Positions 1-21,166 of a stretch of DNA of 64,000 nucleotides are shown here, one piece after another. A model generated the notes under the pieces. It saw only the letters and a list, made by a program, of their open reading frames with translations, was not told the DNA's origin and made no database searches. Source of the stretch: Cladorhizidae sp. MBARI D1340-BT2. Lineage: Eukaryota; Porifera; Demospongiae; Poecilosclerida; Cladorhizidae. The position numbers and the translations under genes were made by a program. Numbering within the stretch: position 1 is the stretch's first letter; each line of letters starts with the position of its first letter. The DNA lies in assembly GCA_028752905.1 (NCBI GenBank), contig JAQNBH010000008.1, forward strand, positions 1,627,351 to 1,691,350, given 5' to 3'.

Positions 1-2000
1 TGCTCCACTACCACACATGATAAATCTCATCGCCAACTTCTTTTCCCCTTAACAACCCAGCTGACACAATCCTCTGTGTAAATTGCAACTTCGCACCTTC
101 CCTACCTACATGGATTCACATATCTCTCCACCCCTGCACCATTCTTTGCAAATTTGTACCACTTCAGTGCACTATTATTGTTTACTTCCTCCTCCCAATC
201 CTTCTCATCTTTTCCTACCACTTACATACTGACCCAACCTCTCAAGATCTCAAACTCTTCCCACCATTCGATTACTCCATCCTCTCTTAGTTAATTAACA
301 ACTACTTTCACACCAATTTGCTCTCTTAACACCTCCAATCTCTTACCAAACAAAACCTTCATCTCTTCCCTCCTCTCCTCTGGCTGTCCACTACACTTCA
401 GCTGTATACTCCATACTAAGTCTCACTCGAAGCTCCCACACCATCTTTCCTCTCTGTCTACTTCCACCTGCCCATTCACTATGCTCTCAATATCACCTTC
501 CCAACCCAACTCTCCTGCCATCTTTGCCATCCTCTCTAACTGAACATTACCCCTTAACTTCCTATCAAACCACACTCCCAAGTACTTGAATTCTTCTACC
601 TCTTCCACATCTCCTCACCAATCTTCCAATTCACTCCAGCTTCCTTCTCCCCTACTACCATGACCTTGCTCTTCTTACTATCTTCCACCTTAACATATGC
701 CTGTACCGCATCCAACATAGCTTGCAGCTCCATTCCTGAGTCTGCCAAATGAACATCATCTGCATACATAAGTGTCATACACCAATACCCTTCCACTTTA
801 ACTCCTAGCTCAGCTCTCTCCAGCTTCTCTGCCATTCCCATCAAATAGATATTGAAAAGAAGTATAGACAAAGGGTATCCCTGCCTAAGTCCATTCTCAA
901 CAACCACCTTGACCTCCTTCCACTGTTATCTCCACTCCACTATACAATTCTTTTCACAATCTCACAAATTTCTCCTCTACTCCAAACTGCCTCCACTTGT
1001 GCCACAGTCCCTCCCTCCACACACTGTCATATGCCTTGCTTATGTCCACCAGATATGCTCCTACTCTCTCTTCCTCACTTCATTAAGACCTCATAACACC
1101 AACCACTGGTCCAAACAACATCTTCTCCAACTCCTAAACACTCCCTGCGCTTCTGTCAAAATCCTATCCTCAGCAAAACCTCCTTGGCCATACTATAACC
1201 TAATGCAATCGCCCTATAATTCCCTACTTGGTCTCGTCACCATCTTTGTGGAAAAGTACTAGCAAATTCCTCCTCTAGCAGCACTCACTCCTCATCACCA
1301 CATTCATCACCTGCACCATCATCTCCACCAACCTTCTACCTCATAATCAACCTCTCATTCCACATACCATCAGGGCCTGGTGCCTTTCCTCTCTTCAAAC
1401 ACTTCATTACCTCTACTACTTCTTCCCAACTTACTTCCTCACACATACCCAACCCATACCCAGTCACATCTCTTTGCTTCCTGTACTATGGCATCCTCTT
1501 TTTTCATCTCTAGCTCTTCCCAGTGTTTAGCCACCACCTCCAAGACCACGTCTTCCTCCTCCACCATCCTTCCCCATCACTTTTCACTCCTTTTATCCTT
1601 CTCTCCTTCCTCTCAAATAATTCCAAAACAACTCACAACTAGTCATTCCCTGCTCTCTAATCTTCATTATGGTTTTCGTCCTCAAATCCTTCTTCTCCCT
1701 CCCCACATTCTCATGACCACCCACACAGCACTGCAATTTGTTCCCTACAATTAGACCTCCAACCCTAACCAGCTCCAACAGCCTTTTTGAACTACTGTCT
1801 GGGTCTCCCCTCCCCCACTCCCAATGCATTGAAGTCCCTCATCATAACTTTCTCTTCAAACTTCACCACATCCTCCTGCAATATCCCAAACCACACCATC
1901 CACCTCTCTCTCTCTCACTGCTTCTTCACATACACTAACTACCCCTTTCATCATTTCCCTTCTGCTAAACAACACCAACATCAACCACGCTCGACTTCCT
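1..2000 (-). mobile_element. Non-LTR retrotransposon fragment, family 1 (copy A)
   Basis: Decayed reverse transcriptase reading on the minus strand. At 907-596 the frame shows a GLRQGYPLS-type block, then an MYADDV catalytic motif and a KYLGVWFDRKLRGN thumb-type motif continuing toward position 423. Frameshifts and stops break it into pieces. About 1360-1440 matches the start of the plus-strand copy at 2178, so this copy also carries more 5' sequence, to about 2000. The 3' end lies outside the window. The family is recognised from RT motifs; its clade was not determined. Plus-strand Ser/Leu/Pro-rich frames here are antisense shadows. Confidence 0.8.
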
Positions 2001-2177
2001 CAACCCAGACTCCAAACTTCCATGTACCAGCACTCCCATACCTTCACTAGTTGTTTACATTATGTTATGCAAAAGTTTGACTATACTTGAGCTTAAGCCA
2101 AAATTATTTCTGTGTTTTCTTCATAAACACTTTCTGGGCCTTTGAATGGTGATAACCTGTGGATGACTTGTGCATCT

Positions 2178-4020
2178 ATGAGTAGAGGTAATGAAGTGTT
2201 TGAAGAGAGGAAAGGCACTAGGCACTGATGGAATGTTGAATGAGATGCTGAAGATCGGTGGAGGTGATGAATGTGGTGATGAGGATTGAGTGCTGCTCAG
2301 TGGACTGGAAGATGAGTTTGCTAGTACCTTTCCAAAGGGATGGTGATGAGTATCAAGTAGCAAATTATAGGGGCATTACATTATGTTGTAATGTGGTGAA
2401 GGCATCTCTGAGAGTGTTGGCGAGAAAGTTGGGAGGGTTTGCTGAGGATAGGATTTTGATGGAAGCACAAGGAGGATTTAGGAGTCGGAGATGTTCAGAC
2501 CAGTGGTTGCTGTTTGTGAAGTGAGGGAAGAGCGAGAAGAAAAATTCATATCTGGCTTTCCTGGCATAAGTAAAGCATGACAGTGTGTGGAGGGAGGGAC
2601 TGTGGCACAAGTTAAGGCAGTATGGAGAGTAGAGGAGAAACTTGTGAGGATATATGTGGGATTGTTTAGTGGGGTGGAGATGACGGTTTGAAGGAAGTCA
2701 AGGTGTCGCTGTAGAATGGACTTAGGCAGGGATGTCCTTTGTCTCCACTTCTTTTGAATATTTATTTGATGGGAACGGCAAAGGAATTGGAGAGAGCTGA
2801 GCTAGGAGTCTAGGTGGAAGGCTCTTGGTGTGAGGCACTATGTATGCAGATGATGTAGTTCTTCTGGAGGACTCAGGGGTGAAACTGCAAGCTATGTTAG
2901 AGGCTTATGTGTTAAGGTGGAAGATGAAGTTTAATAGTAAGAAGAGCAAGGTCATGGCAGTAGGGAAGAAGGAAGCAGGAGTGAATTGGAGGGAGATATT
3001 GGAAGAGGGCAAAGAATTCAAGTACTTGGGAGTATGGTTTGATAGGAAGCTAAGGGGTAATGTTCAGTTAGAGAAGATGGCAAAGAAGGCAGAAGAGTGG
3101 GTTGGAAAGGTGACATTGATGAATCGAGTGAATGGGCAGGTGGAAGTAGACAGAGGAAGAATGGTGTGGGAGCTTCTAGTGAGACCTAGTTTGGAGTATG
3201 CAGCCGAAGTGTGGGCAGGGGAGACATAATGCTTGAAGTTGGAGTCAGCACAGATGAGAGTGGGTAGAAGATTGTTAGGGGCAAGTAATACAGTAGCAGG
3301 AGTGGCAATATGGGGAGATATGGGGTGGAGAAAGCTGGAGGAGAGGAGGGAAGAGATGAACGTTTTGCTTGGTAAGAGATTAGAGGCATTGGAAGAGAGA
3401 GATTGGTAAAAATAGTTGTAAATAAACTAAGAGAGGATGGAGGAATTGGATGGTGGGAAGAATATGAGATCTTGAGGAGAAAATACGAGATAAACAAGAT
3501 TGGGTCAGTACGCGAGTACGTAAGTGGAAGGGGAAAATGATGGTGAGAAATGAGAAGGATTGGGAGAAGGAAGTAAATGGCAAGAGTATGCTGAAGTTTT
3601 ATAAATTGGCACAGAATGGTGCAGGGGTGAAGAGGTATGTGAGGTCCATGCGTGGTTAGGAAGGTGTGCAGTTGCAATTTAGACTACGGACTGCATCAGC
3701 TGGGTTGTTATAGGATAAGAAGAGATGTGGGATGGTTAGGGATGAGAGATGTATCATGTGTGATAGTGGAGCAGGGGGAGATGTGGGATATTTCTTGGTA
3801 ATGTGTGAGGAATTTGAGAGAGGTCGGCTGCTACTGATGAAAGAGTTGGTAGAATTGTAGGATTTGGACAGTGGCTAAAGTGGCTGGATGAATTTAGAAG
3901 AGTGGGTAAGGTGGCTTGGTGTTGGGACACTCATAAATATTAGTTGATAATTAATTGTTGTTAATTAATTAATGTTAGTTACTGTTACATATATCGTCTC
4001 ACTGTGCTGTAGTATATGTG
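2178..4020 (+). mobile_element. Non-LTR retrotransposon fragment, family 1 (copy B)
   Basis: Second copy of the same family, head to head with copy A and 5' truncated near 2178. Frames show the RT fingers region (ANYRGITL and EAQGGFRSRRCSDQ at 2340-2500), the LRQGCPLSPL block near 2725, MYADDVVLLEDSG at 2840, KYLGVWFDRKLRGN near 3020, and a 3' domain ending in a possible zinc-knuckle-like stretch (CIMC near 3750). Stops and frameshifts show it is inactive. The 3' tail is AT-rich (TTAATTAATTAA near 3965). The SNF-type gene starts about 200 bp beyond its end. Confidence 0.82.
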
Positions 4021-4186
4021 GTGGCCTTAACAGGCTCAGCCAGGGCTCAGCAGCTATGTTTCAAGTGTAGTGCCATATGGGGTCATTATAAAACCTTTTA
4101 GTAAAAAAAAGAAAAAAGTTTCGTTCTAACTCGACACCAATCACCAATTCTCCCCGCTGCGGCATCAAAGTGTGATACTGGGATTC

Positions 4187-4200
4187 GGTAAAGGGTTTAC
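4187..4200 (+). promoter_or_regulatory. Shared promoter-proximal motif GGTAAAGGGTTTAC
   Basis: A 14-base motif with an interrupted palindrome (GTAAA, spacer GGG, TTTAC) lies 27 bases upstream of the SNF-type start codon. The identical 14-mer is at 11584-11597, upstream of the VPS26 start codon. Its function is inferred only from position; it may be a relic of a repeat, since TGGTAAAGGGT also occurs in the palindromic element near 51670. Confidence 0.3.
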
Positions 4201-4226
4201 GACTGGACTCGGTACAAAATTAAAAA

Positions 4227-7007
4227 ATGGAGACCCCGCCGAACCAAACTGTCTACATCAACAATCTTAACGAAAAGGTCAAGAAAGAAGGTATAAGTAT
4301 TCTATTACCCATTTTGTCTTCATTATCCATTTTGTTTGGTTATTTTCAGAGTTGAAAAAATCTCTGTATGCCATTTTTTCTCAATTTGGAGCCATCTTGG
4401 ACATCGTTGCCATGAAGACGTTAAGAATGAGAGGCCAGGCATTTGTTGTGTTCAAAGATATTTCCAGTGCCACAACTGCACTGAGGTCCATGCAAGGGTT
4501 TCCATTCTACGACAAGCCTATGGTAAGTTTGCTGGTGTGCTATATTTAGAGTATTATTAAACTTGAATTTTGCCTTGGGGCGATTGCAGTATTTGGCCCA
4601 CTGCATTGCACAGCCTTTCACAACTGTATGCACACACAATCATACCAACTTCCCCTCCCTATAGCGGATATCCTATGCAAAGAGCAAGTCAGATGCAGTA
4701 GCTAAGGAGGATGGTACATATAAACCTAGAGCCAAGAAGAAGCCAGAAGAAGAAGAACCAGGTTAGTAAGAGAGTAAGAGAAGAGATTAATAGTTCATGT
4801 TTAATGTGAGCATAGCTAAACGAGTATGTTATCTGAAGTAGATTGACAATAAGCTTTTGGAGACATGCCCTAGACCAGGCTAAAGCTTCGCAGCCATCAG
4901 GATATCACTATCACAACTGCAATGAGCATTGTCAGCTACTTAACCTTAATCCTTGGTCCAGTATGCCCCCATAGAGGTATTATCAACCTACCTCAACCCA
5001 GTATGGTGTTAGTCCGATGTGCCACCATAGAGATATTGGCAACCTCTTCAACCTGCCTCCACCCAGTTGGTGTTAGTCTGGTGTGCCCCTATAGAGAGGC
5101 TGAGCTATTGTCACCTACTTGAAACCTGCCTCAACCCGGTGTGGTGTTGGTCCAGTGTGTCTCAATAGAGCTATTGTCAACCTTCAACCTGACTCTACTT
5201 AGTGTGGTGTTGGTCCAGTGTGTGTCCCATAGAGCTTTTTCCAACCTACTTCACCAGCCTCTACCCAGTGTGGTGTTGGTTTAGTGAGCTATCAATGTAC
5301 TTCAACCCATCTCCACCACCCAGTGTGATGTTTATCCAGAGTGTGTCCGTACCCACTGAGTTAAATATTGTCAACCTACTTCCATAGTTACAACCATGCA
5401 CATTTGCATGCACATCACATTTATTTATTGTGGTGTGTATCTGTGTGCATGCATTTTGAAATCTCTAGAAGTCAAGCCTGATTCAAGGAAAGGTCAGGGT
5501 TCTGTACAACATGGAGTGCCTCAACATGCTGGCCATCATGGTGAGTAATAATATTTCCACACGTGCTCATACTCGATTGGTGATCGAAAAATTCTCTCTC
5601 TTTCCTTGCTTAGCTTCTTCTGGTCAGTCCTCTGGAAGGGAGTCTCCCAACAAGATCCTCTTCCTTACCAACCTCCCGCCAGAAACAAATGAGATTATGC
5701 TGACCATGCTCTTCAACCAGTAAGCCTTGTGCCATATTTGCCGGGTATAAGTCGCACCTCAAGTATGCTTGGCACTGCAGTGCATTGGTGGTTTTTCTGC
5801 GAATAACTATTAATTTAGATGAAAACAATTTTCATCACACACGAGCTATGCCACGAAGAAGATATTTTACACCTGACCAGCACAATGCTTCTCTGCACTC
5901 TGAAAGTCATAACCAGTAGCTTGAAGTGAGTGGAATAGATCGTATGCGTAGTTGAAGCCGTTGACGTGCACAACTCAGTAGTGTGGCTTTCCCTGCACTT
6001 GTTGAAGCCATGCATATGTTGGACTTGAGATCAATCTCATATTCATGAGTCACATCCACTTATATTAAAGATCAACCTAATATTCAATAAGTTACATCCA
6101 CTTAATTAAAGATCAATGTAAGATCAATGTATATGTCACATCCACTTAAATTAAAGATCAACCTAATTTTCATTAAGTTAATTAAAGATCAACCTAATAT
6201 TCAATAAGTTACATCCACTTCAACCTAATATTCAATAAGTTACATCCACTTAATTAAAGATCAACCTAATATTCGTATAAGTTACATCCACTTAAATTAA
6301 AGATCAACCTAATATTCAATAAGTTACATCCACTTCAACCTAATATTCAATAAGTTACATCCACTTAATTAAAGATCAACCTAATATTCGTATAAGTTAC
6401 ATCCACTTAATTAAAGATCAACCTAATATTCGTATAAATTAAAGATCAACCTAATGTTCAAGGTATAAGTCACATCCACTTAAATTAATGATCAATGTAT
6501 AAGTATTATACACTTAAATTAAAGATCTAAAGATCAACCTAATATTCGTATAAGTCACATCCACTTAATTAAAGATCAACCTAATATTCATTAAATTCAT
6601 TAAGTTGCATCCACTTAAATTAAAGATCCAACCTAATATTCATAGTAGAAGTCGCATCCACTTAAATTATAGGAGATTCTAGTTGCTACTCGGACTTATA
6701 CCCCAGCTTAATGGTAATCTTCCTGCATTACACTTCTGACAACTCCTCTTTTCTCCCATATTTCTCGTTCTCTGCCTCGTGTCCTTTCATTTTCCTCCCT
6801 CCTCCCCTTCCTCTCTCCCTCTCTTTCATTACTCCATTACTCTGCAGATTCCCTGGGTTCAAGGAGGTGCGGTTAGTCCCTGGACGCAGTGACATTGCTT
6901 TTGTGGAGTTTGAAAGTGAGCAACAGTCTTCTGAATCACGCCACTCTCTGCAAGGATTTAAGATCACGCCTTCACATGCTATGAAAATAGCCTATGCCAA
7001 GAAGTGA
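4227..7007 (+). CDS. snf: U1A/U2B''/SNF-type spliceosomal snRNP protein, complete, six exons
   Basis: RNA-binding protein of the U1 and/or U2 snRNP, acting in the nucleus in pre-mRNA splicing by binding snRNA stem-loops. Coding exons: 4227-4290, 4350-4522, 4665-4761, 5469-5540, 5614-5719, 6848-7007; all introns are GT-AG and all phases agree, giving 223 aa. RRM1 has RNP2 VYINNL (residues 9-14) and RNP1 RGQAFVVF (49-56), followed by [10 protein letters not shown] and [11 protein letters not shown] short charged linker ([11 protein letters not shown]) leads to RRM2, with [28 protein letters not shown] and the end [15 protein letters not shown]. Length and short linker fit U2B'' or invertebrate SNF better than vertebrate U1A, which is longer. 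The start is the first ATG in the correct frame, matching family N-termini. Introns 3 and 5 carry minisatellites. Family is certain; U1A versus U2B'' assignment is not. Confidence 0.95.
4930..5390 (+). repeat. Degenerate copies of the 68-bp minisatellite (SNF-type gene intron 3)
   Basis: Six or seven diverged units containing CCCAGTGTGGTGTTGGTCC and CATAGAGCTATTGTCAACCT. They match the large array at 15290-18075 in VPS26 intron 5, but with many more substitutions and indels, so this looks like an older or decaying block. Confidence 0.85.
6029..6669 (+). repeat. AT-rich minisatellite in SNF-type gene intron 5
   Basis: About 14 imperfect units of roughly 42 bp built from TTACATCCACTTAATTAAAG and ATCAACCTAATATTC, with deletions producing shorter units. 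It fills most of the last intron (5720-6847). Confidence 0.9.
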
Positions 7008-7103
7008 CACTCAATATTTGAAAAAATTCTCTACTCTTTACCATGCATAAAAATTATATTGAACACCCTTGGGTGTATGGAGCCATTTGGATGACCTTTT
7101 ACC

Positions 7104-7109
7104 AATAAA
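7104..7109 (+). terminator. Polyadenylation signal AATAAA of the SNF-type gene
   Basis: Canonical AATAAA about 97 bases after the stop codon, in an AT-rich 3' flank. Assignment to this gene is by position. Confidence 0.65.
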
Positions 7110-8001
7110 ATGCAATGCACTTATTTCAAAATCCATATAATATTTGTCTGCCAGGGAAAAAATTCTTAACGATATATTGGTAAAAGTATATCAAAGTGGG
7201 TTCCGTTTAATATAATTTGTGAGATTAGTTTAGGTCACAGCTAGAGCTGTCTAGCCAGAATGTTGAGTGAGTAATGATGACAGAGAAGGTCATTGTCTCA
7301 CTCACTGCTATATATGCCAACCACGAGTTTGTTCAGAATTTAGCTTCGCTCTTGAAACAAGTTTTTAATGTAAGTAGTATAATATAGCTGTAACTCTAGA
7401 CGATGTACACTACCTTTCTAGCAACTCTTAAGCGTTGGGAATAATGATGTAAATTTTGTAAAGGTTTCTTTGGCCTCTATATACTACGTCATTTAAGACC
7501 ATACATGATCTATAGTTCTCTCCTGCAAGAAGCTTTTCAAGTATCCTTGGTTGTTGATTATTGGGTGTGAGTACAGTGTTCATGAACACAATTTTAAATG
7601 CAAGCCAAATATTTGTCGGTCAACAGTTGCAAAAACCTGACTGAAAAGAACCTTCTTCTAGCAACTGGCTGTGTATTTGTCATCTGAGGGTCGGCTCTAG
7701 TGCCAAGAGGCCCTACCAGGACCCATGGAATTGTTGGATCTATTTCTCTTGGAATCCTGGACACCAACAGACAGACAGACCACAAGACAAACCTAGCACA
7801 GGAGGAGTGATTACCTTCAGACTTCGTGCTGGAGGGAGAGAACACTTCCCCCTACTTCCTGCTCCTTCCTAGTACTAACTTAACAATTCTTCCTAGACAC
7901 CACCCCTGCCGTGACCTACTTATTGCTAGAGGCAGGACAGGATGCACGTTTTACACCTGAGACCACAATATCAGGTATTGTCAAAAAACTTAAAAACCAA
8001 C
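7110..8001. other. Intergenic stretch, no gene recognised
   Basis: No conserved family seen. One exon-like segment on the plus strand, 7897-7974, has an acceptor CTTCCTAG, an open frame TTPAVTYLLLEAGQDARF and a donor CAG|GTATTG, but no partner exons were identified. It may be a fossil or chance. Confidence 0.4.
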
Positions 8002-8493
8002 TTGTGGTTACCACTTTATAGCTCCCGTACATTCTGTCAACTTCATGTATGGACTTGATATATAGTTCAAAAGGTAGGTCTCTCTGTGTGCTCTCTTTTG
8101 ATACTAAAATATTTATAACTAGAGCCACTGGAGCGCTAAAACGTAATTAAGCGGTCAGCGCGCGGGTGAAAAACGAAATTCATTTTCCACCCGTGCGCTT
8201 GACCATGTACTTACATTTTAGCGCCTAATGAAAACACTCGCTGTGTAGAGTAGCTCTAGCCACTGGTGCTAATTCACACTCGTTAGCACTTTGCAATCTG
8301 GAGATATTTATGCGGCAAAACAGTCATTCAGGGTTTTTCAGGTTCCCTCCACTTGTAGCTCCAGTAACTTGGCTATAGTTATACATGTACTTATGAAAAA
8401 TGTTTTAGTGAGAGACCTATCTTTTGAGCTATATATCAAGTCCATACCATGAAGTTTACGGAATCTATGGAGTTATAAAGTAGTAACCACGGG
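8002..8493. mobile_element. Foldback or MITE-like element with inner palindrome
   Basis: The left arm (about 8002-8134) and right arm (about 8357-8493) are inverted copies: both read CTTTATAGCTCC-like, AACTTCATG-TATGGACTTGATATATAG and AAAAGGTAGGTCTCTC-like sequence in their own orientation. In the centre, 8131-8225 is a second palindrome, with arms starting GCGCTAAAA and containing GCGC(A/G)CGGGTG. No transposase frame is present. A related partial copy lies at 25770-26095. A 22-G run (8491-8512) abuts the right arm. Confidence 0.7.
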
Positions 8494-8512
8494 GGGGGGG
8501 GGGGGGGGGGGG

Positions 8513-10499
8513 AAGGGGGAAAATACATATTGTATAGTCCTTCTCCTTCCCCCAAAAATGGTGCTGTCCTTCTTGCTCGATGAGCGCGCTTCACCATCTT
8601 GAGATTGTCGACACCTAAACACACCAATCGTCAAGCTGCAAAGTGGCCTGAAAAAATGCCGCCGTAATGTTCACATGACAACTCGAGGATGGACGGCTAT
8701 CGTCACAAGTTGATGAATTTTAGCATTGCAGAGGGTAGGATATAGCCCATATCCACCAAGATTCAATCAAATCACAAGAAACGGTGCATTTGTAATGAAA
8801 AACGCAAATTGTTTTTATGCCAACATTTCTCCCTGTTTTGAGACCGAGTCCCTCCCCTGATGAAACATCGAGTGAGTTGATTATCTAATATTACAACTGA
8901 AGACTGGTACTGTTCATCATGTGAGGCGCTGATTCCTGTTTCTACCCTAACTAAGTTCACTGAGATGTTCTTAGTGGAACCTCTGTGAGAGCACCTCTGT
9001 GAGAGCACCTCTGTGAGAGCGGGCTCCTTGCATCTTGTTGACAGTCTTGGAGGGAGGAAGTAAGGCAACATCTCTGCCATGCCAGTGGAGTAGTATATAG
9101 GGGCTGCCCCACTTGCAGCCAGAAGGCACACTTGTTGCATGATTTATTCCCAAGACCGCTTGTCTGAGAAAACTAAAGGTGCGAGTGAAATGTGCTTACC
9201 TCCTTTAGCCATTGTTAGTAAGTGTTCTTATTCAGGTTTTCATGTTTCTGGCAGAATACTGCAAATAAATAATGTTTGTTGTTGTGTTTGTTATTGGCAG
9301 AGCGTGAGGATTGAAGAATCACATCACAAAATGTTCACTCGCCTCTGCCTTCCAGAGATGGAAGGTTTCACCCATGGTGGGTCGGTCATAGGTACTGACC
9401 TCATGGCATATATACTTAAAATTTGTAGTTATCTGAGGAGGGTTTCTGATGGACTCTTCTTGTCCTGGAGGGATTCTGATTATTCATCACATAACTACAA
9501 ATTTTTATTAGAGTCCATGTCTACTGAGAAAATAGTTCTGTAGCAAATCTGGGAGTAAGATTTGCTTTCTTTCCAGCCATATGTACCTCAAGGCAAGAGC
9601 GTAACGAAAAGCACACTTGTGAGAAGTTGAATCTTGATTTCTCAAGGGCCAGTTTGGAGCACCTTTACCAGGGCAAGTTGCATGGATCTTTTTAGAGGGT
9701 TGAGCAGAGTCGGCTTCAGATTCTCAGCTTAGTCATGTGACTGCTGATGCCTGAGCTTGTGAGATTCAGATAGCAACCATTTGACTTGTCGTATGAAGTG
9801 CTCAACTGAATAGTTCCTTCAATTGCTCTGAAATTCTGGCAGATACAGTGGAAATCGATGCTGTGTCAGCAGCAGCATTGATCAGAACAGTAGATCAGAA
9901 CAGTACCTTCTAGCCTGGCTGGCAGAGTGAAAAGTTTCAAATGACTAATTGTAGGAGTTGCCTTGATTTAGTAGGACCACTTTGATGTGTTGCATTTTAT
10001 CAAGAAGGTTTAGCTCTGATGATCCTTTTCCCACTGTCCTCACCAATGCAAATGTCATCTGCAATTCTTCTGCATCTTTCTGGGATATTCTGGGATATAA
10101 TAATGTTAGTTTATTTTATCTCCACTCGAGTTTTTATGCACATATTCTCTGCACCCTTGCTGTAGATTTTCCATCCCACCAGTTCGGGCTCCGCCTACAT
10201 TCTACTGCATTAATTAAAAAAAGTGCCATACTGTAATGATGCATGCAGAGAAGTTCGGGAGTGCCAACTCACATGAACATCTTAAGCTGCTTTGGAGGGT
10301 ACTCTTGATGCTTAGCCAGCCACTATCTATATATACATCCTCAAGGTTCCTATATATGTGGAGTGAGTCTTGTCAGAGATTTGCTCCTGGATGATTCAGA
10401 CAAGTATATACCAAACAAATTTCAAGTCTCCTTAGGACAAGTCCATGCCTCAGGACTACTAGGAAGAGTCCACACCTCATGACCACTAGCACTGCCATT
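8513..10499. other. Intergenic stretch, no gene recognised
   Basis: Only small structures are seen, such as a three-fold repeat of ACCTCTGTGAGAGC at about 8980-9020. Open frames here (the longest is 134 aa at 9139-9543, plus) show no family resemblance. Confidence 0.4.
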
Positions 10500-11400
10500 T
10501 CATCATGTTGCTAACCCCTGATAGGTTTCTTCCTACTCACAGCTGAGCTGACTCTAATTTCCTAGAAGCAGTCTTCCCTCCCGTCAGCCACACTTCAGCA
10601 GCATGCTCCAGGCTTGGTCTAGCCAACAGCTCCCACACCATCCCCACTTCTGTTTTTGTATTCACTTTACTCATCCACTCTCACTGCCTTTCCAATCCAT
10701 TCCTCTGCTTTAATCTTCATTTTCTCAAAATGTACATTCCCTCTCAGTTTCTCATCAAACCACACACCCAGGTATCTGAACAATTCCACTACTTCCAGCT
10801 CCTCTCCATCAATATTCCACTTCCTCCCTTTCCCAATGACCATTAGCTTACTCATCTTCTCATTAAACTTCAACTTCCGTCTTATCGCATAGTTCTGCAC
10901 CATATCTAACATCTTTTGCAACTCAACTCCTGTGCCAGCCAAAAGTACAATATCATCAGCATAGAGCAATGCACCGAACCATGTACCAACCTACTTCAAT
11001 CAGCCCCCTTGAGTTCACCATTCCTGACACATATATGTTGAATAATGTTGGTGACAAAGGGCATCCCTGCAGAAGTCCAAACCACCTTGACTGACCTCCA
11101 CCCGATACTATCCTAGCTTCCACCCCATCATAGCTTCCACCCCATCATAGAGGCTATCACACATTCGTACAAATTTCTCCTCCACTCCTTCTTGTCTCAT
11201 TCTATACCTCAAACCATCCCTCCACACACTGCCTTACTGATGTCTAGAAAAGCTAGGTAAGGCGATTCTTCTCCCTTTTCCAGATCTCACATATACCCCT
11301 CAGGACAAACAACTGGTCTGGCATCTCCTCTTCCTTCTGAAACCACCTTGTGCCCCGTGAAAACTTGTTCCTCAAAACTTCCCTAACCTCCTGCCATCAA
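10500..11400 (-). mobile_element. Non-LTR retrotransposon fragment, family 1 (copy C)
   Basis: Minus-strand RT fragment with LMLYADDIVLLAGTGVELQ, MSKLMVIGKG and FRYLGVWFDEKLRGNVHFE at 10969-10667, closely related to copies A and B. Further upstream sequence (about 11000-11340) matches the LRQGCP and linker regions with frameshifts. Truncated at both ends. Confidence 0.8.
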
Positions 11401-11583
11401 CCTAGTACTATTACTGCTATTACAACTACTACTATATGCCAAACACTACCATTATTTTGAGCAATCTTGTAGGCAGAGCTCTAAAAAGACCAGTTTCTTA
11501 GGTATTGAAAACAACGTTATAAATATCCCGAGAAGCGCAGTGTCCCCATTCAATCGTTAGCAATTTGACCTTTTAAAAGAGCT

Positions 11584-11597
11584 GGTAAAGGGTTTAC
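11584..11597 (+). promoter_or_regulatory. Second copy of GGTAAAGGGTTTAC, upstream of VPS26
   Basis: Identical 14-mer to 4187-4200, here 125 bases upstream of the proposed VPS26 start codon. Confidence 0.3.
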
Positions 11598-11721
11598 CTC
11601 AAAACAAACTGAGGAACGCGAACGTCGATGAAGTAATTTTGTAAAAGTGGTTAGGACATTGTCTTGCTAGCGGCTTTTGGAGACAAGTTTGCAGTAGCGA
11701 GTGCTGGTAGCGGGGAAGACT

Positions 11722-21166
<9,445 letters not shown>

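Noticed and set aside
1380..2050. Plus-strand Ser/Leu/Pro/His-rich frames
   Set aside because: Antisense shadows of the minus-strand retrotransposon, as are similar frames at 2121-2610, 3186-3677 and 32257-32887.
9139..9543. 134-aa open frame
   Set aside because: No recognisable motif, no exon context, and composition like non-coding sequence.
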